Positions 7,548 to 15,115 of a stretch of 64,000 bases of DNA are shown piece by piece. The position numbers and the translations under genes were made by a program. Every line of letters begins with the position of its first letter. Within the stretch, counting starts at the first letter, position 1. The stretch lies in the NCBI GenBank assembly GCA_025928515.1, contig JAICJI010000001.1:36522-100521 (forward strand), written 5' to 3'. The DNA comes from Thermoleophilia bacterium. Lineage in GTDB: Bacteria; Actinomycetota; Thermoleophilia; Gaiellales; Gaiellaceae. The notes below the pieces were generated by a model. The model ran no database searches, was not told the origin of the DNA, and saw nothing but the letters and a program-made list of their open reading frames with translations.

Positions 7548-9046
7548 TACTGCTCGGTGTCGATCTGGGCGCGTTGCAGGTGCCCGGAGTAGTCGACGTA
7601 GATCGATTTCCACTCGGTGAACACGTCGAGCGCGGCCTGACCGGCCTCGCGGTGGCCGTTGCCCGTGTCCTTCGTGCCGCCGAAGGGGAGGTGAACCTCG
7701 GCGCCGATCGTGCCGGCGTTGACGTACGTGATCCCGGCCTCGAGGTCGCGCATCGCGCGGAACGCCGCGTTGACGTCCCGGGTGAAGATCGAGGACGAGA
7801 GGCCGTACTTGATCCCGTTCGAGACGCGAATCGCCTCGTCGAGGTCGGCCACCGGGATGAGAGCGGTCGTCGGGCCGAAGATCTCCTCCTGCGCGATCCG
7901 CATCTGCGGTTCGACGTCCGCGAAGATCGTCGGCCGGTAGAAGAAGCCCTTGCCGAGGTCGCCGTCGCCGGCGATCTCGCCCCCGGTGAGGAGCTTCGCG
8001 CCCTCGTCCTTGCCGATCTCCGTGTAGGAGTGGATCTTGTCGAGCGCGCTTCGGTTGATCACCGGGCCGATGTCGGTGTCGTCCTCCCAACCCGGGCCGA
8101 GCCTGAGCTTCTCGACCCGCTCGACGAGACGCTTTTGCAGCTCGCCGTAGGCGCCCTTCTGGACGATGACGCGCGACGCGGCGGTGCAGCGCTGGCCCGA
8201 GGTGCCGAACGCCGACCAGAGGATCCCGTCGACGGCGAGCTCGACGTCGGCGTCGTCGAGGACGATGATCGCGTTCTTGCCTCCGAGCTCGAGGTGGACG
8301 TGCGTGAGCGTCTCGGCCGCCGCCTTCAACACCTCGACGCCGGTCTCGCGGGCGCCGGTGAGCGTGATCACGCGGACGTCGGGATGGCGCACCATCCGGT
8401 CGCCGACCGTGCCGCCTCCCCCGTGGACGATGTTGACGACGCCGCTAGGGATGCCCGATTCGGCGAGGAGCTCGACGAAGCGCTCAGCGAGCGCGGGCGT
8501 GTCGGTCGCGGGCTTGAGGACGGCGGTGTTCCCGCAGACGAGCGCCGGGATGAGCTTCCACGACGGGATCGCGACCGGGAAGTTCCAGGGCGTGATCGCA
8601 CCGACGACGCCGATCGGCTGGCGGATGCTCATGTTCCACTTGTCGCGCAGCTCGGACGGCGTCGTGTGGCCGAAGAGGCGCCTGCCTTCGCCGGCCATGT
8701 AGTACGTGATGTCGATCGCCTCCTGGACGTCGCCGCCCGCCTCGGCCTTCACCTTCCCCATCTCGCGCGTCATCAGGTCGGTGAGCTCCGGCTTGGCCTG
8801 CTCGAGCAGGCGGGCGAGCTTGAAGAGGATCTCGCCGCGCTTCGGCGCCGGCACGAGCCGCCAGTCGGCGAACGCCTCCTTCGCGACCGCGACCGCGCGG
8901 TCCACGTCCTCGACACCGGAGCGCGGGAAGATCCCGATCGTCTCGCCGGTCGCGGGGCTAGTGCTCTCGAAGGTCTCGCCGGAAGCGGCATCGACCCACT
9001 CGCCGCCGATGAAGTTCTTGAAGGTCTGCGCTGTTGTCGTGGCCAT
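7547..9046 (-). CDS. NAD(P)-dependent aldehyde dehydrogenase family protein
   Basis: The protein has 499 residues, usual for the family. It has the cofactor-binding ITPWNFP and TLTGARETG segments, the general-base Glu in HLELGGKNA, and the catalytic Cys in GTSGQRCTAA. The C-terminal oligomerisation part contains YVNAGTIGAEVHLPFGGTKDTGNGHRE, which looks nearer to aminoadipate-semialdehyde/piperideine-carboxylate type enzymes than to betaine aldehyde dehydrogenases; the substrate remains open. It heads a leftward operon with the reductase, the NIF3-like protein and rnhA. A TAGGCT box six bases before the ATG suggests a leaderless message. Confidence 0.9.
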   Translation of the reverse strand: MATTTAQTFKNFIGGEWVDAASGETFESTSPATGETIGIFPRSGVEDVDRAVAVAKEAFADWRLVPAPKRGEILFKLARLLEQAKPELTDLMTREMGKVKAEAGGDVQEAIDITYYMAGEGRRLFGHTTPSELRDKWNMSIRQPIGVVGAITPWNFPVAIPSWKLIPALVCGNTAVLKPATDTPALAERFVELLAESGIPSGVVNIVHGGGGTVGDRMVRHPDVRVITLTGARETGVEVLKAAAETLTHVHLELGGKNAIIVLDDADVELAVDGILWSAFGTSGQRCTAASRVIVQKGAYGELQKRLVERVEKLRLGPGWEDDTDIGPVINRSALDKIHSYTEIGKDEGAKLLTGGEIAGDGDLGKGFFYRPTIFADVEPQMRIAQEEIFGPTTALIPVADLDEAIRVSNGIKYGLSSSIFTRDVNAAFRAMRDLEAGITYVNAGTIGAEVHLPFGGTKDTGNGHREAGQAALDVFTEWKSIYVDYSGHLQRAQIDTEQ

Positions 9047-9052
9047 GCGGCG

Positions 9053-9058
9053 AGCCTA
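9053..9058 (-). promoter_or_regulatory. -10 box, leaderless type, for the aldehyde dehydrogenase operon
   Basis: TAGGCT on the minus strand with a 6-nt gap to the ATG. There is no Shine-Dalgarno sequence. Confidence 0.45.
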
Positions 9059-9170
9059 GCGCCGCGCGTCCGGACGCCGCGGTCTGAGGCGGCGAAAACA
9101 GCCACGACGACCAGCTACAACGCTCCAACGCGGAAGCGAGCGCCGGCGGTGGCCGCGTGGGACACGTCAC

Positions 9171-9183
9171 GGTGCCTGACACC
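9171..9183. repeat. short palindrome GGTGCCTGACACC
   Basis: GGTG-CCTGA-CACC lies in the 180-bp gap between the aldehyde dehydrogenase start and the small gene at 9227. That gap holds no other gene I can support. I saw the palindrome only once in this window. Confidence 0.4.
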
Positions 9184-9226
9184 GGACCACGTCCGCAGCG
9201 GGCAGGCGAGCTCCTGCGATGCGGGG

Positions 9227-9454
9227 CTACTCGGGCGGTTGGTCGACGTCCGGGAACGTGCCCGGATGCGCCCGGCGTCGGTCGCGGGTCGTCCGCTTCT
9301 CGACGTCCTCGAGGCGCGGCTCGGACTCCTTGCGGCGGTCGGCTCCCTCGCGGCGGTCGACGATGACGGTCACGTTCGGGTTGTCCCTGTAGTAGTCGAC
9401 CATCTTGTCGTAGAGCTCGTCGGCGAGCTCGCGGGGAATGACGCAATAGATCAT
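9227..9454 (-). CDS. conserved hypothetical protein, 75 aa
   Basis: From the ATG at 9454 the protein begins MIYCVIPRELADELYDKMVDYY, then NVTVIVDRREGADRR and a charged tail. I recall similar small actinobacterial proteins with the DDPNVTVIVDRR pattern but know no function. The track's longer version (start 9532) adds an unlikely N-terminus. A TACAAT box lies nine bases before the ATG and supports this start. The gene is divergent from the protease at 9518 with 63 bases between. Confidence 0.6.
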   Translation of the reverse strand: MIYCVIPRELADELYDKMVDYYRDNPNVTVIVDRREGADRRKESEPRLEDVEKRTTRDRRRAHPGTFPDVDQPPE

Positions 9455-9463
9455 CGCCGTCTG

Positions 9464-9469
9464 ATTGTA
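9464..9469 (-). promoter_or_regulatory. -10 box for the 75-aa hypothetical gene
   Basis: TACAAT on the minus strand, nine bases before the ATG at 9454; leaderless or near-leaderless. Confidence 0.4.
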
Positions 9470-9517
9470 GGACGCAAATCGGCCGATACCGCTCGCGGAT
9501 GCGGGTATAAGGAGACA

Positions 9518-10567
9518 ATGTTGAGACGGCACCTCTGGTGGCTGGCCCCGCTGGCCGGTGCAGCCGTCGCCGGTGGGATCGTCGCGGCAGTCTCGCTCGG
9601 CGGCGGCTCATCCTCCACGAAGGCGCCGAAAACGGGTCAGGAAGGCCTCCGGCCCGCCGCCTCGGTGCTCGCATTCCAGCGCGCGATCACGGCCGTCGTG
9701 CACGAGCTCTCGCCCTCCGTCGTCCAGATCCAGGACCCGTCAGGGCTCGGCTCCGGGATCGTCTTCGACTCGAACGGCGACATCGTCACGAACAACCACG
9801 TCGTCGGCGGCAGCGACAGCGGCCCGTTCACGGTCACCGCCGGAGCCCACACCTACGGCGCCAAACTCGTCGGCCGGTTCGCGCCAGACGACCTGGCCGT
9901 CGTCCGCGTCTCGGGAGCGCACCTCTCCCCGGCCGCGTTCGCCGACTCGAGCAAGCTCGACGTCGGCGACTTCGCGATCGCCATCGGCAACCCGCTGGGG
10001 CTGCGTTCGAGCGTCACGGACGGGATCGTCAGCGCCTTCCGGCAGGGCGTCTCGGAAGGAAACGGCGTCGCGCTGCCGCTCATGATCCAGACGAGCGCCC
10101 CGATCAATCCCGGCAACTCCGGGGGCGCACTGGCCGACCTCCAGGGCCGCGTGATCGGGATCCCCACGCTTGCCGCGACCGATCCCGAGCTCGGCGGCTC
10201 GGCCGCGCCGGGAATCGGCTTCGCGATCCCGAGCAACCTCGTCAAGGACATCGCGACGCAGCTCATCCGCTTCGGCCATGTCGTCCACTCGCACCGCGCC
10301 TACCTCGGCGTCGAGATCGGCGACACGAACGGCTCGGGCGTCTACGTCCAGAGCGTCACCGCCGGCGGGCCCGCAGCGAAGGCCGGACTCGCATCGGGTG
10401 ACGTGATCCTCGCCGTCAACGGCCACTCCACGACCACGGTCGACGACCTGACGAGCGCTCTATCGGAGCTGAAGCCGGGCACGACCGTCAAGGTCGCGGT
10501 CGTGACGCAGCACGGCGCGCACAAGACGCTGCAGCTCACGCTCGGGACGTTCCCGGGCAGCAGCTAG
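9518..10567 (+). CDS. htrA: HtrA/DegP-like trypsin-fold serine protease with PDZ domain
   Basis: The protein has 349 residues. The ATG at 9518 has an AAGGAG site. The track merges it into a 997-aa antisense frame that should be ignored. The N-terminal anchor is WWLAPLAGAAVAGGIVAAVSL. The S1C protease core shows the His in TNNHVVGG, the Asp in DDLAVV and the Ser in NPGNSGGAL. A single C-terminal PDZ domain (YLGVEIGD, AKAGLASGDVILAVNG) follows. It is a membrane-tethered envelope quality-control protease by family. Its TAG shares a CTAG with the stop of the opposite cyclase gene. Confidence 0.93.
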   Translation: MLRRHLWWLAPLAGAAVAGGIVAAVSLGGGSSSTKAPKTGQEGLRPAASVLAFQRAITAVVHELSPSVVQIQDPSGLGSGIVFDSNGDIVTNNHVVGGSDSGPFTVTAGAHTYGAKLVGRFAPDDLAVVRVSGAHLSPAAFADSSKLDVGDFAIAIGNPLGLRSSVTDGIVSAFRQGVSEGNGVALPLMIQTSAPINPGNSGGALADLQGRVIGIPTLAATDPELGGSAAPGIGFAIPSNLVKDIATQLIRFGHVVHSHRAYLGVEIGDTNGSGVYVQSVTAGGPAAKAGLASGDVILAVNGHSTTTVDDLTSALSELKPGTTVKVAVVTQHGAHKTLQLTLGTFPGSS

Positions 10568-13500
10568 CGGATCCCCAACCGCGCCTCGAGCTCGTCGGCC
10601 AGCGCAACCTGTTCGGCGTCTGCCTCCCCCGACTTCTCGAGCAGGCGGATCGCCTTCACTCGCCACCAGGGCCCGTTCTCCCCGAGCAGAGCGAGCGCAC
10701 AACGTGCGTGGTCTGCTCCCTCGAGGCGGGCGCGAAGGAGAGCCTCGACCGCGCGCGCAAGCTGCGTCTCGAGGTGCAACGCGATGCGGTCGAGTGCTCG
10801 CCGGGCGCTCTCATCATCGCCGGCCGCGAGCCACGACTCCACGATCGTCTCGATCGACGCGAGCCAGCTCGGGCCGCCGTGACCGAGGTCGAACGACGGC
10901 AGCAGCCAGTCGACCTCGGGTACGAACGGCGCGTCGAGGCCAGCCTCTGCAAGGCGGAGCTGGACGGCGGTGACCATCACCCGGGCAAAGGTCGAGTCAG
11001 AGGGGCCGGGCTCGCCCCATCGGGGAAAGCGCTGCCGCACCTCGGGGAACAGATCCTCGCGCCGCCTGGCCAGGGCGATGGGCGTGAGCACCGACCAGCT
11101 CCGGTAGGCGACCCGGATGAAGCCACGCTCCTCGCCGACGGCGATCGCCCGCAGGCCGTTCTCGAGCGCGTCGTCCCACCGACCCGCCGCGAGGCCCGCC
11201 TCGGCGAGCACGTAGTCGCACCACGCCGTCTGCTCGACGAGCCCGTGGGCTTCCGCCAGGGTCGCTGCAGGAGCGACCAGAGGCGGGACTGCGTCCGGGT
11301 CGTCGTCGACGCGGTCGCCTGCTTGGGCACGAAGCGCGTTGACGACGGTCGGCCAACGTCGCGCCCGCCGCGCCGCCCGTTCGAGCTCGGGCCAGCCGGG
11401 GTCGCTGTCGCCCCGCTCTGCACGAAGCGGCGTCGCCTGCTCCAGCACGGTGAGCTCCAGCTCGGCGTCGCCGAGCTCTCGCGCGATCTCGAGGGCGAGG
11501 TCGGAATCGCGGCCCGCCTCCTCATAGGCATCTCGCCCTCCGAGCGCCGCGTCGGCGCGCATCACGAGCAGGCGGACGGTGGCCGCGTCGCGCGGCTCGC
11601 CGAACTCGGCGACCAACCCGTCGGCGAGCTGCTCCTCCTCGGCGAATCGCACCTGCGCGAACAGGAGGCGCCCGAGGAGGAGGGCTGCCGACGACAGACC
11701 CTCTCGATCCGCGGCGGCGCGGTAGAGCTCGAGAGCCTCGCGCGCGTACAGCTCTGCCTCGGTCGCACCGGCGGTGTTGACCGCTGCCCGGGCAAGCCGC
11801 TCGAGCCTGCGTGCCCTGGCCAACGGCTCGCCGTCCGCGGTCAGCTCGAGCGCACGCTCTGCGAGCGTCCGCGCGCCCTCCCAGGCCGCGACGCCGGCGG
11901 CAGCGTCGGACGCCTGCTCGAACCACGCCGCCGCAAGCGCGCCGATCTCCGCGCGATCGCGGCCGCCGACCGCGCTTGCGAGCGCCGGCGCAGTCTCGAT
12001 CGCAGCCGCATAGTGGCGCGCGATCACCTCGGCGATCGCAGGTAGCGCCTCGGGCGGGCGGTCGGCGAGCCAGTCGGCGAAGTCGAGATGGAGCGTCGCG
12101 CGATCGGCCCGCGCCAGGCTCGCGTAGGCCGTGTCGCGAAGCAGTGCATGGCGGAAGCGGAGCGTCCGGCCGAGCGCCGTTTCCTCACGGCCGTCCCCGA
12201 CGAGCGCGCGCCGCTCGAGCACCGCGACCGCAACCGTCGCGTCCGGCACCGCGAGCGCCGGCAGCGCGTCGAGTGGGAACCGCCGCCCGGCGACCGACGC
12301 GTGCCGAGCAGCCGTGCGGGCGGACGGCGCGAGATCGTCCAGCTGGGCGGCGTAGATCGCCTGGACGGTCGGCGGCAGCCCCACCTCGTCCCGATCCGCA
12401 GCGAGGAGCCACCGGCCTCCGTCCGCTCGCGCGAGGACACCGGTACCGATCCAGGTGCGCAACAGCTCCTCGACGAACAGCGCGTTGCCACCCGAACGCT
12501 CGGCGATCCGTTCCACGAGCTGCGGAGCGAGCGCGTCGCCAACGAGCGCGTGGACCAGCGCACCCACGTCCGCCGCCGGCAGCGGCGCGAGGTGCAGCAG
12601 CTCCGCGGCGGCGCACCAGTCGGGCGCGCTCTCGAGCAGCGCGGGGCGTGCCGTTGCGACGACGAGCCGCTCGCGACCGGCTCCGACGGCGTACGCGAGG
12701 AAGGCGAGCACGTCGGGGGACGCCCAGTGGACGTCCTCCACGAGCCACGCTTGCGGCGCCGAGCCGGACAGCGCGTCCAACCCCTCGAGCCAGGCGGCGA
12801 AGAGCTGGTCGCGCTCCGTCGCTTCGGCCGGCGCGGCTCCGGCCGGCGCGACGACGGCCTCGAGCGACTCGCGCACGACCTCCGCTCTCGCTTCGCCGAT
12901 CCCCGCCGCACTGAGTCGCTCGGCAGCGTCCTCGAGCCCGGCCGAGCGCACGAGCTGGCCGACCGGCTCGAACGGCGAGAGCAGGTCGGGCCGGAGCTGC
13001 GCACGAAGGACGGCGCCGCACGCCTCTGCGAGCTCGGCGGCGAGTTCGGTGAGGAGCCTGCTCTTCCCCACTCCGGGCGGGGCGACCACGAGCTCGAGCC
13101 GCGTCGAGCCGAGGCCCGCGCGAAGCCTCCGAAGCTCGTCGTCGCGCCCGATCATCGGCGCCCGGAGGTCTCCCAGTGCGGCCTCACGCGACCGTTCCGC
13201 GCGGAACCCGACCACGCGCCAAGCGTGAACCGCCTCGGCCTTCCCTTTCAGCTCGAGCGGCCCGACAGCCTCCAGCTCGACCGCCTCGCCGACCGCGAGC
13301 GCCGTCACCTCGCCCACGACGACCGTGCCCGGCTCGGCCGCAGCCTGCAGGCGCGCCGCGACGTTGACGGTGTCGCCCGTCACCGGCCCGCGCTCGGCGG
13401 TCGCCTCGCCGTAGACGGCCTCGCCGCTCGCGATCCCCACCCTCAGGCGGAGCGTGCCCGGCTCGAGCGCGAGCTGCGCTCCCACCCGCTCGATCGCCGC

Positions 13501-13764
13501 CACGAGCGCAAGCCCTGCACCGACGGCGCGCTCCGCATCGTCGTCGCGGGCCGTCGGTGCGCCGAACACCGCCATTGCCGCGTCGCCGACGAACTTCTCC
13601 AGCAGCCCGCCGTGCCGGTCGACGGCGTCCCGGACCGCGTCGAAGTAGGCGTCCTGGACGATCGAGACGTCCTCTGCGTCGAGGCGCTCCGACAGCGAGG
13701 TGAAGCCGACGAGATCGGCGAAGAGGACGGTGACGATCCGCCGCTCGACGGCGCGAGTGCTCAC
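10564..13764 (-). CDS. class III adenylate cyclase-type regulator: cyclase domain + AAA ATPase + TPR (1066 aa)
   Basis: An N-terminal class III cyclase homology domain occupies about residues 1-175. It has the metal Asp in LFADLVGFTS, LEKFVGDAAMAVFG with the second metal Asp and the purine-selecting Lys, and GDTVNVAARL with the transition-state Asn/Arg. Asp before TVN favours ATP. An AAA/NB-ARC-like ATPase follows, with P-loop APPGVGKS and Walker-B-like WLVEDVHW. The C-terminal half is helical and TPR-like. All catalytic residues are present, so it may make cAMP under control of the ATPase/TPR sensor. Such proteins are common in Actinobacteria but poorly studied. It resembles 42906..45806. 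Confidence 0.88.
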   Translation of the reverse strand: MSTRAVERRIVTVLFADLVGFTSLSERLDAEDVSIVQDAYFDAVRDAVDRHGGLLEKFVGDAAMAVFGAPTARDDDAERAVGAGLALVAAIERVGAQLALEPGTLRLRVGIASGEAVYGEATAERGPVTGDTVNVAARLQAAAEPGTVVVGEVTALAVGEAVELEAVGPLELKGKAEAVHAWRVVGFRAERSREAALGDLRAPMIGRDDELRRLRAGLGSTRLELVVAPPGVGKSRLLTELAAELAEACGAVLRAQLRPDLLSPFEPVGQLVRSAGLEDAAERLSAAGIGEARAEVVRESLEAVVAPAGAAPAEATERDQLFAAWLEGLDALSGSAPQAWLVEDVHWASPDVLAFLAYAVGAGRERLVVATARPALLESAPDWCAAAELLHLAPLPAADVGALVHALVGDALAPQLVERIAERSGGNALFVEELLRTWIGTGVLARADGGRWLLAADRDEVGLPPTVQAIYAAQLDDLAPSARTAARHASVAGRRFPLDALPALAVPDATVAVAVLERRALVGDGREETALGRTLRFRHALLRDTAYASLARADRATLHLDFADWLADRPPEALPAIAEVIARHYAAAIETAPALASAVGGRDRAEIGALAAAWFEQASDAAAGVAAWEGARTLAERALELTADGEPLARARRLERLARAAVNTAGATEAELYAREALELYRAAADREGLSSAALLLGRLLFAQVRFAEEEQLADGLVAEFGEPRDAATVRLLVMRADAALGGRDAYEEAGRDSDLALEIARELGDAELELTVLEQATPLRAERGDSDPGWPELERAARRARRWPTVVNALRAQAGDRVDDDPDAVPPLVAPAATLAEAHGLVEQTAWCDYVLAEAGLAAGRWDDALENGLRAIAVGEERGFIRVAYRSWSVLTPIALARRREDLFPEVRQRFPRWGEPGPSDSTFARVMVTAVQLRLAEAGLDAPFVPEVDWLLPSFDLGHGGPSWLASIETIVESWLAAGDDESARRALDRIALHLETQLARAVEALLRARLEGADHARCALALLGENGPWWRVKAIRLLEKSGEADAEQVALADELEARLGIR

Positions 13765-13771
13765 GCGCGCG

Positions 13772-13777
13772 AGCCTA
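13772..13777 (-). promoter_or_regulatory. -10 box, leaderless type, for the 1066-aa cyclase gene
   Basis: TAGGCT on the minus strand, exactly seven bases before the GTG at 13764. Confidence 0.5.
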
Positions 13778-13797
13778 GTCCTCTTCTCGCGAGACTC

Positions 13798-14418
13798 CTA
13801 GATGCGAGCGATCGCCGGAACGAGCCTGCCCTCGTCCTCGACCTGCGCGTTCCAGTCCTTGTAGCCCTCTTCGAGCTCGTGCAGCTCGTGGCCGCGCCGC
13901 TCGAGCCGGACGGGCTGCGCGGACTCGGGGCTCACGCGGTACTGGTACCAGGAGAGCTCCCAGGCGACGGTCACGGCGAGCTCGCCGGACGTGCCCGACA
14001 GCGGGACGATGCTCACGTGCGGCTCGCCGAGGCTCTTGGCGATGCCGCCGACCGTGCGCCGGTAGGCGCTGCCGTTGAAGAGATCCGCAGCCTCGAGCAG
14101 CGCGACCTCTCCGTCGGAGAGCTTGCGCAGAATCGGCTCCTGCTGGGCCAGCGCGCCCTCTTCCGACGTGCGCGTGATGCCGAGGAAGTCGACGAGGTTG
14201 CGCTTGCGCCGCCGGCGGCGACCGCCCTCGAGCGTCGGCGTGGTCGGCGCGCCTTCCTTGAGCCAGCCCGCCTCGCTCGCGAGCTCCTGGCAGAGCGGGC
14301 AGACGTCGACGAGCTCGGCGCCCTCCGACGGCGCGAAGCTCACGGCGCGCTCGCCCATCAGCAGCGTCCGCTCACAGACGGCACACGTGTTGCTCGTGGC
14401 GATTTTCGTGACCCTCAT
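13798..14418 (-). CDS. zinc-ribbon-containing hypothetical protein, 206 aa
   Basis: The N-terminus has two CxxC knuckles (NTCAVCE and DVCPLCQE) about 28 residues apart, suggesting a structural zinc. An Arg/Lys patch (GGRRRRRKRN) follows. The C-terminal half has no recognised motif but reads like a folded domain (LSDGEVALLEAADLFNGS, VTVAWELSWYQYRV). I do not recognise the family. The basic patch could contact nucleic acid or acidic protein. A TACACT box ten bases before the ATG gives it its own promoter, divergent from padR. Confidence 0.65.
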   Translation of the reverse strand: MRVTKIATSNTCAVCERTLLMGERAVSFAPSEGAELVDVCPLCQELASEAGWLKEGAPTTPTLEGGRRRRRKRNLVDFLGITRTSEEGALAQQEPILRKLSDGEVALLEAADLFNGSAYRRTVGGIAKSLGEPHVSIVPLSGTSGELAVTVAWELSWYQYRVSPESAQPVRLERRGHELHELEEGYKDWNAQVEDEGRLVPAIARI

Positions 14419-14428
14419 CCGGCTTCCG

Positions 14429-14434
14429 AGTGTA
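14429..14434 (-). promoter_or_regulatory. -10 box for the zinc-ribbon gene
   Basis: TACACT on the minus strand, ten bases before the ATG at 14418. Confidence 0.4.
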
Positions 14435-14465
14435 GCCAGGCTTGCGCAAGACCCTCCAAAACGGA

Positions 14466-14502
14466 TAGTGTCTCTTACATGTGTCTTTCACATATAGATG
14501 TG
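14466..14502 (+). promoter_or_regulatory. PadR promoter and autoregulatory operator
   Basis: A TTGCGC at 14442 is 18 nt from TAGTGT (14466-14471), itself nine bases before the GTG at 14481. Over the start lie a tandem 13-bp near-repeat (GTGTCTCTTACAT then GTGTCTTTCACAT) and the perfect inverted repeats ATGTG-TCTTT-CACAT (14479-14493) and CACAT-ATAG-ATGTG (14489-14502). ATGT-N7/8-ACAT is the usual PadR-family operator. Confidence 0.6.
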
Positions 14503-14879
14503 TGTTGAGAGGACCGCGCGCCCGGCGCCATCACGGCGGTCGCTGGCGAGTCCTCGCGCGCGTCGAGCGGTTCGCCGAACCGGCACTGTTGCTGCTCTTG
14601 CGGGAGCGCCCCGCCCACGGCTACGACCTGCTCGAGCGGCTGCCCGAGCTCACGGGCGAAGCCCGCGTGGAGATGGGGAATCTCTACCGCCTCCTGCGCG
14701 GGCTCGAGGAAGAGGAGCTCGTCTCGTCGGAATGGGACGCCTCCTCCCCCGGACCTGCGAAGCGCCGCTACGCGATCACACCGGCGGGCGAACGGCTGCT
14801 CGATCACTGGGCCGAGGCGCTGCGCCGCTCCCAGGAGCGGACCGCCCGCTTTCTCGCACGGTACGAGGAAAGGAGGTGA
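14481..14879 (+). CDS. PadR-family transcriptional regulator
   Basis: The protein has up to 132 residues. The winged helix-turn-helix is clear: FAEPALLLLLRERPAHGYDLLERL, then EMGNLYRLLRGLEEEELV and AKRRYAITPAGERLL, the standard PadR wing and recognition helix. A Ser/Arg-rich C-terminal helix would dimerise. The start is placed at the GTG at 14481, next to a leaderless-type -10; GTG 14502 and TTG 14505 remain possible and would trim a non-conserved, Arg-rich head. It is coupled to the small His-rich gene three bases downstream. An operator-like palindrome over the start suggests self-repression. Confidence 0.85.
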   Translation: MSFTYRCVLRGPRARRHHGGRWRVLARVERFAEPALLLLLRERPAHGYDLLERLPELTGEARVEMGNLYRLLRGLEEEELVSSEWDASSPGPAKRRYAITPAGERLLDHWAEALRRSQERTARFLARYEERR

Positions 14880-14881
14880 AC

Positions 14882-15073
14882 ATGCACCACAGCCACAGAC
14901 ATCACGGTCGGGGTCGTGGCCCGCGGATGTTCTTTCGCGGCCCGTTCCCGAGCCGGCAAGAGCTCGTCGAGCGCCTGGAATCGTTCCAGCGCGATCTCGA
15001 GCAGCAGCTTGCGGACGTGACGGACGTCCTCGCGCATCTGCGCGACGAAAGTCAGCCTCAGCAGCAGGTCTGA
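14882..15073 (+). CDS. small His-rich coiled-coil protein paired with PadR, 63 aa
   Basis: The ATG at 14882 follows a near-perfect ribosome binding site (AAGGAGGTGA), the strongest in this part of the window. The track hides it in a longer frame. The head is His/Arg/Gly rich (MHHSHRHHGRGRGPRMFFRG). The rest is a predicted amphipathic helix (RQELVERLESFQRDLEQQLADV). No enzyme motif is present. It starts three bases after the PadR stop, so the two proteins are made together. The histidines could bind metal. Function is unknown. Confidence 0.7.
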   Translation: MHHSHRHHGRGRGPRMFFRGPFPSRQELVERLESFQRDLEQQLADVTDVLAHLRDESQPQQQV

Positions 15074-15087
15074 CCTGAGCCGCGCGC

Positions 15088-15115
15088 GGCGGGCTGGCCG
15101 AGCAGTCAGCCCGCC
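15088..15115. terminator. hairpin between convergent small gene and carboxypeptidase
   Basis: The inverted repeat GGCGGGCTG / CAGCCCGCC has a 10-nt loop and overlaps the carboxypeptidase stop codon. It lacks a T-run. Confidence 0.4.

Noticed and set aside
7574-10567. 997-aa plus-strand frame running antisense through the aldehyde dehydrogenase
   Set aside because: Only the last 349 codons (HtrA) are protein-like; the rest is Asp/Arg/Val-rich antisense of high-GC coding DNA.
12088-14508. 806-aa plus-strand frame antisense to the cyclase
   Set aside because: No domain or start signal; codon pattern is the complement of the true gene.
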